Source of the DNA: Aedes albopictus
Taxonomy: Eukaryota > Arthropoda > Insecta > Diptera > Culicidae
DNA length: 64,000 bases
Assembly (NCBI RefSeq): GCF_035046485.1
Contig: NC_085137.1
Span: 252,114,733-252,178,732 of the forward strand
Direction: 5' to 3'
This document shows, in pieces, positions 31,840 through 42,889 of this stretch (within the stretch, counting starts at the first letter, position 1; each line of letters starts with the position of its first letter). The notes under the pieces are model-generated. The model made no database searches, had not been told where the DNA came from, and was given only the letters and a program-made list of their open reading frames with translations. Both the position numbers and the translations under genes were made by a program.

Positions 31840-32636
31840 CAGGGGATGGCCGCATCAAAAAATCTCAAATTTTGACTGTTTGTCAACCTATTATGTGTGC
31901 ATCATTGGTACAAATTTGGGCTCGATTGATTGATATTTCGCAAAGTTAGAACCGTTCGGGTAAAACACTATTTTTAAGACAACTCATTTTTGAGGTGTCA
32001 TATCTCGGAAACCAGTGAACCGAATTGAATGAAATTTTGAACGTACACTAACAATATGTAAATGCTTCACAAACTTTTTGGATTTTTCTCGAAAAATTGT
32101 ATTTTTTTACATCAATGTCAATAAATTTTTGAGATGATATCCAAAGATTTTTCACTTCTATTCTCATGTTATCTCTAATCAGATATATTAGAGCCTATTT
32201 GGATTGAAGGAAAAACACATTTAGTAATTTTTGTGTTGTATTGTAAATTTGACTTATTTTCCTCTATATGGGTAAACATTTCAATCCGGTATAACTTAAT
32301 TCGCCGTGAGAAAATATTTCATTTTATAACGTCGTGTTAAGTATCAATATATTGTTGATAAACGTTAGAAAATTCATTCAATTCGGTTCACTTGTCTCCA
32401 AGATATGACAGTTCAAATATTAGTTGTCTAAATAATAGTGTTTTACCCAAACGGTTCTAACTTCGCAAAAAATTATTCAATCGAGCCCAAATTTGTACCA
32501 ATGATGCACATATAATAGGTTGACAAACAATCAAAATTTGAGATTTTTTGATGCACTCTATGAAAAGTTACAGCATGTTGAATTTTTTTGTGGGTGAAAA
32601 AAAGTTGCCTATCCCAAACATTTTGGCCATCCCCTG
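31840..32636. mobile_element. MITE with inverted arms of several hundred bp
   Basis: The ends are CAGGGGATGGCC, flanked by TA on both sides (31838-31839, 32637-32638). The arms share TCAAAAAATCTCAAATTTTGA, GTTTGTCAACCTATTAT, GGTACAAATTTGGGCTCGAT and GTGAACCGAATTGAATGAA in inverted order, over about 300 bp or more. The right arm keeps about 70 bp near its tip that the left arm lacks. There is no transposase, and only the central part is unique. Confidence 0.85.
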
Positions 32637-32639
32637 TAT

Positions 32640-33150
32640 ATCAAACAAGGATAGAACGCTTCCTCGGACCGGGTACTTCTCTAAGTCCTCCGGTAACACC
32701 CCATAAAACATCAGCGAACTCCCGCAATGTCCTTAAACACCTTGAAATGTATTGATTTTCCTCTAAAATCCAACTAAAACACCCCAGAAAATTCTCTTGT
32801 ATCTCCAGGAACACCTTTAAAGTCCCTTGAAGCCCCCCGAAGCCACCTGGAACCTCTTGAAACCCACTGTAATATCTTGAACACCTCCTGAAACTCCCTG
32901 AAGCTTTCCGAAAAATCCAACAAACATTCGGGAAATTCCTGGAGTTAACTGGAAACTTCTTGAACGCTTTGAAATGCCGCGAAACTTCTCTTAAACTTCC
33001 TGAGATTTCCAGAACTTCTAAAACGCACTGAAACATCTCATGGTCACTTGAAACCTTCCTGTTGCTTTCTGGAAAGTATCTGAATTCTACTGAAACCATT
33101 TGAAACTCCGTTATACCTCCTCACAGCACCTGAAACGCATAAAACATATT
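32640..33150 (-). repeat. Diverged CCTGAAAC-type satellite
   Basis: Loose tandem words of the CTGGAAACTTCTTGAA and CCTGAAACTCCCTGAAG kind, related in style to the array at 37330-38040. The period is too eroded to define. Confidence 0.55.
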
Positions 33151-33189
33151 CAAACCCCCTAGATAACCAAAAATCGCTATGAAACCACC

Positions 33190-33560
33190 AACTGTACAGG
33201 GTTGTTGTCAGGCATCCCTGCAACATGCCCCACCCACCGTATTCTTCCGGTTTTGGCCACTTTCTGGATGCTGAGCTCAGCGTAGAGTGAAGCGAGCTCG
33301 TATCTTTCGTACTATCTGGCAGAGTTTGAATGGATTGAACAGTTTATATGCGATAAATATGGTCTTCTGTCAACTTGTAATAAACAAGTGATGCGTTGGG
33401 ACTTAGTATTCACGACACTTCTGGAGGATTTGTCGCACGGTGAAGACCAGGTCGTTTATCGACCGGCTGTCGATGAAACGACTTGATAACTTCTCACCAT
33501 TCCGTTGCCTAATTTTTTGCTCAAACAACTTTCGTAAAAATCCATTAAATTTGAAAACTC
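33190..33560 (-). pseudogene. RTE-like non-LTR fragments
   Basis: Bases 33190-33310 match 49740-49870, and 33383-33500 match 50668-50790 of the larger element at 49545-52950, in the same minus orientation. The roughly 800 bp that separate these pieces in the larger element are missing, so this is an internally deleted, decayed copy. Confidence 0.8.
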
Positions 33561-35302
33561 CGTCTTGAAAGCTTGCATAGAAAACGTTTGTTGCGCAACA
33601 AGATAAATATTGTCCTTTTTCAAGCATCACCAATCGCTATGGCAATCGAACAGCATCGAATTCAAACGACATTTATTCCTAAAATGATTATTCTCAATCA
33701 ATTAGGCTCCACCACCGATACACGGACCAAACCGGGTCATTGTGGTGCACCCTAGCCGAAGCCAGAGTGGAAGCATTTCGTTCTCATCAGAATTGGTGGT
33801 GCATTGTTGTCCAATGCATCGCAGAATGCACCTGCTGCACACCGGGTGTGTGGACCCATCATCCTGGCATTTTCCATATATGTATGTCTGCATGGTATTT
33901 AGGCCTCTTTCATGTTCCCGCCATGGCACACATACATACGTGTGTCTGAAAATGCAGCAGACTTCGGATGAATTTGCTGCTGCTGCGGGTTTGTGATTAT
34001 ACACTCATAGTAATAGTATAAATCACAGATCACGTAGGAAATGTTAGTCCACAGAAGAGTGTTTAAAAGCAATTAGTTCTTGAAAATCATAGGATTTCTA
34101 TAAGTGGTTTTGTAATAACATCAATTGGATTTACACATAGATCGATCATTTAAAAAATTGTAGAAACTACGTGCATTTTTCTTTCAGTGTACGAACATTG
34201 CGTCTCCTGTGTCCCAACTGAAAATCACATGAATAATTTGTGGAAACATTATGTGGAATAATTCAATGCTACCGTGCCGCACCAAGCGAGAGAGAGTACC
34301 TACATATACGGATAGGCAGGCACACTACTGGCATCGTTGTTGTTGGACTGTGCGCTTGCTTCTAGGGCATTGTCATTCACAGGGATGTTGTGTTGCCATT
34401 TGCAGAGTGCCCGCGAGGGTCGACTGGAAGTTTGTCTACGCTTTAGCCATCAGCCAGCCAACGAGCCAGCCAGCCAGCAGCAGCAGCCTGTGTGGAAAAA
34501 CGTTGCACGGTAACAAAGCTTGCCAAAGAGGGCTGATATTTTTTCCCGCTGGTTTTTTGGTAGAACCTCTGATGAACTGCGCAGGCGCTCGATAGCTTTG
34601 TCAGAGAAGGCGGCTTTTATCGGTGGCGGTTGTAGGTGTGAACCTGGAGGATGTTTACTCAGGGTTAAAAATGCTTTTCAAGGATGTTCCAAAGTTTATG
34701 TTAAACATCACACATGTAGGTTCTTATCATAAAAAAACTACAAGCCGCCACAAGCTTGCTTAGGATTTTTTTTATTTTGCCGAGACACTTTGACTGTAGG
34801 TGCAAGCTGCGCAGGTGATGCACAGGCGAATGCTTATGGCACAAGACTACATTAAATAACCCAAGTATTTTGAATCCGAGAACAGCAAATACCCGGCGGG
34901 AGTTCCAAAGTAGCCGGCTTTTCAGAGAGCTTCAGTAGGAAAAACACAGTGCTGCAGATAACGTAGCTAAACCAGAACCACTGTGACGAAATACAGTAAC
35001 TACTGTGCCAAACAGTTATTGAGTGGGAAACGGATATTGCCATTATATCGGATCCATACCACGTATCCACGGATTGGATTGCAAACTAGTTCAAAGGGCT
35101 TGGCGATTGTAAGGATCAACGGGGTCTTCTTCTGCAGTTCACGCAGATGCTGAAAGTATGACGGCCGAGCTGACGGGGCGAAGGCCGGTGATAATAGCAT
35201 AGCATCAATACTTGAGGCGTGGAATGGGGACGTCGTTCTACGAACTAGTGGGGTCAGATCAGTCAAGAAGCACATACGATGCTCAATGCCGTTCTGACTA
35301 AT
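33561..35302. other. Unassigned, includes simple repeats
   Basis: No recognised gene. A CAGCCAG/CAGCAG run lies near 34450-34485. A minus-strand frame of 91 codons at 35000-35275 is unrecognised. Sequence near 33740-34000 is non-repetitive and moderately GC-rich. Confidence 0.35.
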
Positions 35303-35397
35303 CTTCCTCTTCTTCTTCTTCTTGGCACTACGTCCCCACTGGGACTTGGCTTGCCTCTCTTCAACTTAGTGTTCTTTAAGCACTTCCTCAGTTATTA
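35303..35397 (-). mobile_element. Feilai-like SINE, 3' part of a split copy
   Basis: A CTTCTTCTTCTTCTTGG tail, then CACTACGTCCCCACTGGGAC and TTAGTGTTCTTTAAGCACTT. It is interrupted by the element at 35398-36336 and continues at 36337. Confidence 0.78.
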
Positions 35398-36336
35398 CAC
35401 CGTGCCCAATAAGTTCTCATACAAAATACAAATTCCGAAAATATCATTTTATTTAACATGTTTGATTCATATTTTCAAAGTGAATGCGTGTATTGAAAGG
35501 CCACATAATACTGATTAAATAAAGCATACGATTCAGAATAACTTTATTTTTTATTTATTTTTATAAGCCTAACAGTACACTTCCGTTTTCTGAAGTGCGT
35601 TTTCTCCGGCACGCAAGAAAAATATCCGAAAAGTTTTTCATTCTACGGTAGAGAAATAGAGTCCATAAGGATAAATTTTGAGTTTGTATCCCAAGCTATG
35701 TGCCAAATGGATATACTAAGGCTAAAATAATACAGTTTTAGTGATGATATGGTAAGAAATTTGGAAGTTAACTCAACTTGGGCTGATTTTCATGAAGATA
35801 ACCGTTATATCAAAGATAAACATCATAAAACGTCAATTTTGGACAAAATTTACCAACAAGCATGTTTTACAAGTGAGAATGGTGTGAATCAACCAGATAA
35901 GATGCACCCATGCTTGTTTAACACAACAAATCTCATTGAAACGGGTAAATGGACTTATTTTTTAATTTATGTTTTATTTTGTACAAAATAAAACGGCTTC
36001 GTATTTTACCAATACAGGTTCTCATATTTTTTTCTCTTCTGGTCATAGTTGCTACTAGCAATGGGGAGGACAGAAACCGAATTTGTTTCAACTTAAAACC
36101 ATTACTCGTTAAAGTACGACGAAATACCAATGAAAAGACGTGCGTGCCAGCTGAAGTGGACTTACGACACATAAGCGATCAGCAGAGAAGGATAAAGGAC
36201 AGTTGGTTCCGAAACATATGCTGTATTAGATGTATGTTAGTTGGCCTTTCAATAAATGGGTTTACCTTGAGGATCCTGATTACAGGTGTGAAATGAATTA
36301 ACTTTGATTTTGTATGAGAACTTATTGGACACGGTG
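35398..36336. mobile_element. TA-flanked non-autonomous DNA transposon inside the SINE
   Basis: The ends are CACCGTGCCCAATAAGTTC and, reversed, CACCGTGTCCAATAAGTTC, continuing as TCATACAAAAT. Similarity between arms reaches about 150 bp (shared TATTGAAAGGCCA). TA lies on both sides (35396-35397, 36337-36338), and the SINE sequence is collinear once the element is removed. The interior frames at 35749-35991 and 35949-36296 match no transposase I recognise. Confidence 0.82.
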
Positions 36337-36478
36337 TAATTGAAGGGCTTCCTTTGCCTGCCATTGCATGAATTTGTATATTGTGAGGCAAGTACAATTA
36401 TACACTATGCCCAGGGAGTCGAGAAAATTTTCCCGACCGGAACGGGAATCGATCCATAGCCTTAACCACTAGGCTAAC
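36337..36478 (-). mobile_element. Feilai-like SINE, tRNA-related head of the split copy
   Basis: Read on the minus strand from 36478: TAGCCTAGTGGTTAAG is a good A-box, GGATCGATTCCCG a B-box, followed by the SINE body. Both internal pol III promoter boxes are thus preserved, better than in the copy at 58526-58780. Confidence 0.78.
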
Positions 36479-36649
36479 TGGAAACCGTTCAGACTAATAT
36501 CAATACTAAATACCTTTAACCGGAACGGAGTCCATCATCAACGTTACTTTTTGTAGTCCTGACCTAACAAGTGGTTCGAACAGGACGGTAGATGATGCCT
36601 ACACTGACTGCCGTTCTATGCATAATTGTTCCATGATATAAGGAATTTC

Positions 36650-36890
36650 CAAATAACATCGGACAATTGGGCGTAGAATGGCAGTACACTCATAGCGACT
36701 ACCTGGCGGTTCGCTACAGTATCGACTAGAACAACAGTAGGCAACTGATGGAGGACTATTAACGACGAGGTGTTTATGGAGGCGCTCCAACGTTACCGAA
36801 ACTTACACGGTCTTAGCGGTGACCAGTTGATTAGTAGGGTGCTGATGCCATCATGCCTACTAAAGTCCACCTTAAAATTAAGAGCAGAGA
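36650..36890 (+). pseudogene. R1-clade fragment around the endonuclease end
   Basis: TACACTCATAGCGACTACC and the next 200 bp align with 1253-1500 of the intact R1 copy, including GAGGCGCTCC and AAAGTCCACC. Stops are present. Confidence 0.78.
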
Positions 36891-37329
36891 TGGCATTTCA
36901 CCGTAGCGATTCACTGGGGCGTAAGCTTATCGACCAGGGAATTTGAACAATTTTCACCGTACCAAGAAGCCAGTTTCTCTTGTTTTGGGTGGGGTAGATT
37001 AGAGGGCCGTCCATATGCCACGTGGACAGGAAAATCGTGGTTTTTGAACTTCTGGATTTCCTCAAGCAGGAATTTCTTTTAGGATTCTTTCGGCAGAGAT
37101 TCATTCCGGCGCTCCGGCAAAAGGAATTCCATCAGGGTTTTCGATAACAGATATTCCATGGGTGATTCTAATACACTGGAACCTTTTTTTATGCACATGG
37201 TTGGGACTGCATAAATTAAAAATGTGCATAAATTAAATAAGGCATAAAAAGAGGGAAATTTATGCATGAATTAAGTTTGGGCTTTAATTAGAGAATCTAG
37301 TTCGCGAGAACAGGTCTTGCTCTTGGGTA
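36891..37329. other. Unassigned
   Basis: No feature recognised. GGAATTTCTTTTAGGATTC-type words near 37065-37150 hint at eroded satellite. Confidence 0.35.
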
Positions 37330-38040
37330 GTTGAGGTGGGGCTAAGGGGGTTTCCAGAAAGTTCCCAGAGAGCCCAAAAAGAGGGTTCCAAGGGGCTTCA
37401 GGGGCGTTTTAAGGGGTTGTTTCGGGGGATTTGAGGAGCCTTTTAAGGTTGTTCTGTCAAGATTTTTTGGTGTTTTCATGGGATTACGGGGAATTTTGGG
37501 GTATTTCAATAGTATTAAGTGGATTTCAGGGGTGTTTCAAGGTGCTTTAGGGGCAATTCAAGGGATCTCAGGAGCCTTTAAAGGGCGTTACAAGAGGTTT
37601 AAGGGGCATTTTAAGGTATTTCAGAGTCTGCTTTGAAACGTCCTGAAATGTCTCAAAAATCCCCCTTAAGCCCCCGGGGACCCCATGTAACGCACCTGAG
37701 AGGCTTTGAAAACCCTGAGAACTCCTCCGTAACGCTTCTGTAACGCCTCTGAATTCCCACGAAAATGCTCAGAAACGTCTTGAAATGCTTCCAAAATCCC
37801 CCTTAAACTCCCTCGGACCCCATGTAACGCACCCGAGAAGCCCCGAACACCCCGAAAACTCCTCCGTAACGCTTCCGTAAGGCCTCTGAATCACGCCGAA
37901 AATGGACTAAAACATCCTGAAATGCCTCAGAAAATCCTCCTCAACCAAAGCCCCCAAAAACGCCTCCGTAACGCCTCTGAAACCAGCCTAAAATGCCCTG
38001 AGGATTCCTGAAATGACTCCGAAACCCCCTTAAGAGAGCT
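37330..38040. repeat. Strand-switching satellite, about 137-bp period on the right arm
   Basis: Right of about 37625, CCTGAAATGCCTCAAAAATC with CCCATGTAACGCAC recurs at 37642, 37779 and 37916, a 137-bp step. Left of 37625 the same words appear reversed (TTTAAGGGGCATTTTAAGG, GTATTTCAGAG). The axis is near 37625. Confidence 0.75.
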
Positions 38041-38059
38041 CCCCCTTCTAGGAGCTAAG

Positions 38060-39240
38060 CCATAAATTCTTTCAGAAGTTCTTTCGAGCATTCATCTGGG
38101 GGCTATTCAAGAAAATCTTTGGAGAATTACCTCGGGAATTGCATCTGGAATTTCTCCAATTTCTCCAAAGCTTCGTCCAGGAGTGCCTTCCACAATTTCT
38201 CCAGGGGTTCTTTTGGGACATCATCAAGGAGTCCATTCAATAATGTAAGCAGATGTTCATTGACGAATTCCTTAAGACGTTCCTTGCATAATTCTTCAAG
38301 GAGTTTCTTCGGGAATTTCTCCAGGGATTCCTCGAAGATTTTCTTTGGTAATTGTTTCAGGATTTTCTCCTGGAATTCCATTGGAACTTACTCCAGGAGT
38401 GTCATCGTTAATTCAGCTAGGAGAAATTCCAGGAATTTCTCCAAGAATTTCTTCGGAAATTTCTCTAAAAGTTATTTCAGGAATCCTTTCAGGAGGTATT
38501 TTGGGCATTCACCTGGAGCTCTTTCAAGAAAATTTCTCAAGGTCATCTTGATTTTCTCCATGATTTCTAACGGGATTCTAAGTATTTCAATTGCAAGTCT
38601 TCCATCAACGAAATTTTGATAATTTCTTCTGTGTTCCATTGGGAATTTCTCTAGGAGTTTTATTACGAGTTGTTCCAAAAGTTTTATCGGAAATTTTTGA
38701 TGAAGCTCAATTAAAAAATCTTTCGGAGTTTCGTTCGAAATTACATCAGAAGCTACATAAAAAAAATCTCCAAGAATTATATCCAGAATTCCCCCAGAAA
38801 ATGCTTCAAGAATTCTGTTCGAATTTTTCCATTGAGTTACATCGGGAATTCTCCCAAGAGTTTCTTCGGAAAATTGCGAAATGAGTTCTATCGGTATATC
38901 CTCCAGGAGCTTTTTCGTGCGTTGTTTCAGGGAGTTTGCGTGAGTTGTTTCAGGGAGTTTTGTCACGTCCGGGAGTTTGTTCGGGAATATCTTTGGGAAT
39001 TCCTCCATAACCTATTTAGGGAATTCCTGGAAAAAAATCCCGAAGGCACTTCTGGGGAATTTTCTGAAAGAACTTTTGAAAGATTTCTCAAAAAAATATT
39101 GGACCGAAATCTTGAACATGGTGGAGGAATTTCAGAATAAACTCCTAGAGATATCTTTAAGCAATGTCTGGAGAATCGCCCGACGGAACTCCTCGAGAAA
39201 TTCCCAAAGAAGTACCTAGAGGAATTCCCCATGGTTCCAA
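38060..39240. repeat. Strand-switching 24-bp-like satellite array 3
   Basis: From 38060 to about 39000 the words are TTTCTCCAAGAATTTCTTCGG. From about 39005 the reverse words appear (GGAATTCCTGGAAAAA, CCGAAGG, GGAGGAATTTC). It is more diverged than array 1. Confidence 0.75.
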
Positions 39241-39596
39241 ATAAACGAAAAGTTAAAAAAAATCCCCATGGGTACTGCTGGAGTTCCCAATTAAATTTCT
39301 TTAGCAATTCCCGTAGAAACACCGTTGTGAACTCCCGATGTAACTCCTGGAAAATTTCGCCGACCCAAAAATTAGGTTGTTTTAATTTTCCGTGTTATGC
39401 AGCGAACGACGAGCTAACCCATATGCAACAGAGAACCAGCAAGAGGCGGTCCTCTTCGTGGAAGGCCGCGTTGGCTTTATACAGATCACCCTTAGAAGAC
39501 TGTTGAGGAACACCTTAGGTGTTGATGGGACCTCGAGTAATCATCTCGACTTCTGAAAGGGAAGGTAGATAGAAGTCGCTGTCTTTTCGGTTACTA
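39241..39596. other. Unassigned, with a MITE end fragment
   Basis: Bases 39360-39392 resemble, in reverse, the terminus of the MITE at 4447-4829. The rest is unrecognised. Confidence 0.4.
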
Positions 39597-39998
39597 TCCG
39601 AGCAGGAGAAAATAGCTGATGAATAACAAACTCAGGTATGGAAAACCCAATACCTACAACCTAAATGAGTTATTAATTAGCCCTGCATAAGAGGTAAAAT
39701 ACCTCAAATAATAACTGGAGTGTATTATGTGCATAACTAGTAAATGATGTCATCAGGTATTGCAATACCTAAATAATAATCGGCGTTTTTCTATACAAAT
39801 AGCGATTTTTCCATAATTGAATAATACCTCAAGCAGTCCTCAACATCAAACCAATAACTCGTTGAGGTGTTTTATCAATACCTACAAAACACCAAAGTAA
39901 GTTTTCAATACCTGGGTAACCGACCAATACCTTGTCTTGGTATGATATCTGACCTTGGTATGCTGCAGTTATGTGTCAGATATTCGTTCCTGCTCGGG
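39597..39998. mobile_element. MITE with CCCGAGCAG-type termini, copy B
   Basis: The left end is TCCGAGCAGGAG, the right end reversed CCCGAGCAGGAA, with TA on both sides. The 402-bp interior consists largely of AATACCT and AATAAC words. Confidence 0.72.
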
Positions 39999-40009
39999 TA
40001 TGACTGCTG

Positions 40010-41390
40010 AGATAGCTCTCTAGCGTAACAAGAGGGGAGTTCGCTACTGTGCAGTAGTGACCCTGGACGTACGTACAATTTTACAAATGGAGGAGAACGT
40101 GCCTATGGATCCGACGTACTGCCCGAGCAGAAGAGAATAACAATCGCATAACAAAATGCGTTATTTTAGCAAAATAACTGAGTAATGAAATCAGTTATTT
40201 TAATGTTATTAACATAACATGTTATGTTATAAACTTGCGTGTCATAAGCGGCAAAATAACAAATATCATTACAAAAAAATGTTCCTGGAAGACTAATTTA
40301 ATAAGATGTTTTGTTTGTGTCAATAACAACTTAATAACAATAAATTTGGAAAATATTTCAATAACAAATTTTGATCTTCAAAAGTTATTGATAACAAACC
40401 AAAAGCAATTTTTTTTTGGACTTTAGAGTTATCCTAATTGCGAATTATAACATATGAGTCTATTTATTTCCGAGGTACTACTAATCCACCAAGTATTACA
40501 ACATTCTGAGATTTTCAATGGAATGGATACGACTATATGTGACTGGATACAAAAAATGATAAAAAAAAACAGGACATAATTGTGGAAGTGTTCATAAAAT
40601 AATAAGCTGACAAGAATAATTATTTGAATATATGTACGGAATGCTGTAAAGAACGTAAATCTCCTATGCTGTAGCTACAATTTAAAAACTTGTTATTGTT
40701 GTGATATTGTTTATAAAATATTTGTACGCACTCAATATCACAATAATAACTTAGTTTGCTCCATAATAAAACATGTAATTTAAATGTTGTTTAATGGGTG
40801 CATATCAATAGCTGGATAATAACAAATTAAGATTGTCCATCAAAACATGTTATGAAAAAGTAATTCTTAGATAAGTTAATAATAACAAAACATATAAAAA
40901 TAGGTTATGTTATTTTGTAGTTATTATTTTGCTGCTCTTCTGCTCGGGTGATACCAGATACCCTGGATGTAAGGAACGCAGTCAATAGTACCAATTAGGC
41001 AGATACTACCAATGCACTCCTGCGTCTTGGGATACCCGATGCAGTTGAGTTGGGTCAAGAAGTAGCCATGAGGAAGTAACATTCAATCCAACTCAGGTCA
41101 TTTCAGGCCATGAATACTTTAGACATATATTTACAGTGTAGATTCTAGTCTAGAGGATGTTGAAAGACGAGCTTAGCTGGAATGCCGTTTCATCGGATTC
41201 AGCCCAAATCGTCTCAGAGGAGATGGGCATGAGGCAGGCTAGTGCAGGCGCAAATCAAGAGGTGGTCCAAGAGTTCGAAGTCGACTACGCAGATCCGAGG
41301 AGACAGTAAACCTCGCGGGTGCGATCTTCGCTAGGCCCTTTCCGAGTAATACCTATTGGTCCTGGAAAGACGATGAACTTGGTGGCAATG
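40010..41390 (+). pseudogene. R1-clade element, decayed fragments
   Basis: 40030-40080 matches 2308-2360 of the intact R1 (AGTGACCCTGGACGTA). 40955-41050 matches 2345-2430. 41160-41290 matches 3555-3700, and 41310-41390 matches the 3' UTR near 4135-4215. The copy has a large internal deletion and is interrupted by the MITE at 40122-40949. Confidence 0.8.
40122..40949. mobile_element. MITE with CCCGAGCAGAAG termini, copy C
   Basis: Both ends read CCCGAGCAGAAGAG in inverted orientation. The flanking dinucleotide is TG on both sides. It is 828 bp, the longest member here, with an AT-rich interior full of AATAACAA words and no ORF of note. It splits an R1 fragment, showing later arrival. Confidence 0.75.
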
Positions 41391-42889
41391 AGAACGATGC
41401 ATCGCGATGTAAAGAAAAGTCAGAAAATAGTCTACATATCTTCCTTCGACTTTGGCTTCAGAGAAGGTCCAAGTCCACACCTAAGTGTTTTCCCCTTTTT
41501 CAGGGGTCTGTTATACAGATACTTCCTTGCTCAGTGAAAAAAAAGCTACTGTTTGACAGTTGCAGTAAAAAAAGGCGTCGATCGGAATGATATGCAGAGT
41601 ATTGAGCGGTAGTCGGTAGTGTGGTAGTCTTAAATATTGCCAAACCACCTTTAACAATTTGTTCGGATTGTCTTTCTCTGAAGCTCTGTGTACACCTACG
41701 TCATCAAGTAGGGATAACGTGTCGGCACAAGTTCCACGTTTAAAAGGGAACTCAAATCGGGACGACTCGTATGTATGTATGAGGGAGGGTGGCACAAACA
41801 GGAATAACAACAGGCATTAAAGCCCGGCAAGTAGGAACGATGAAAATGTTCTGCAGCAAGTACACGCTTAGCTTTCCGCAGCGGAATACTTTCCCGCTCA
41901 AGGGGAGGTCAGCACAGACCTCAGAATCGTCGCTTCATCCTTCCCCAGCGCGCGTTGGCGTGGCACTGCAAAAGGAAAGTGAAAAACTAGCAGTGCTCAA
42001 GCGCTGAAAGGAAAATATATTGAAAGAAATAAATTTCTTCCTTTTCAATCACGGGGAAAGCGTACACCTAGCGTAGTTCAACAAGCGCGCCGGCAACAAC
42101 GTGCTGTCGTCACTCTCGACTCGACTCAACTCGACTCCTTGACAGCATTTGACGTTCGGGGATTGCGAGAATCATTATCAATATTCCACGCTGCCTGCCT
42201 GCCTGAGCCTGGCGTTGTCGTTAGTCAATCATCCGTCGTGTACCTACCTACATACCCTAGTTGACGTCGTGTCGCGTTGCCGTTACCGTTGTAGTCGTCG
42301 TCAGGGTGATGATTTTTCACGCTATTTGGTGCTGGGTGTGTGGCGTAGCTATGAAGTGTGAGATTTCCGCCCCGGAAAAGCGTTCACATACATCAAACGT
42401 AATATTGAAACTGACAAATTGGTTTCCGAACCTTGGTTTCTAAAGTCTGTTTTAATTTATGGGTCAGCTTAAACTTTTGGAATATGTTAAGTGTACGTTC
42501 GCAGTACTGGTAATGAACACCAAATGGGTATATCGATTTTTCTTTGCTTGATGCCTACTAAAGCTTAGTTTCCTGCTCCCAAGTAGAGCGCTCAAGTAAA
42601 ATTCCTCCTTTTCCGTAAGTAATTTTGACATTTGTTTAACTGACAGCATTTTAACAAAACGATGCTGTAAGAAGGATGTGAAAGAAAAGGACTCCAGGTT
42701 GTTTACGATTTGGACTTGAAGAAATTTCGTTCGTTTCCTCAAGAAATGTTATTGAAATTGAAATGTAGTTTTTCGCGCGCGCGTGATAAAAGTGATTTAG
42801 TTTATAGCTTTTGGGTGGGCTTCTGGGGAAAATCCAGACTACGGATTCGCACTACGGTGGGAGGAATTCTGCTGGGTCTCTGACGGTTA
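41391..42889. other. Unassigned
   Basis: No gene recognised. A GC-rich patch at 42085-42310 contains ACTCGACTCGACTCAACTCG and CTGCCTGCCTGCCTG simple runs. Two 70-codon frames there are unrecognised. Confidence 0.35.

Noticed and set aside
35749..36296. A transposase in the TA-flanked element
   Set aside because: Two short overlapping frames without a DD(E/D) pattern or helix-turn-helix that I can see.
36342..36478. A stand-alone tRNA gene with A- and B-box
   Set aside because: The boxes are the head of a SINE whose body and tail continue across the inserted element.
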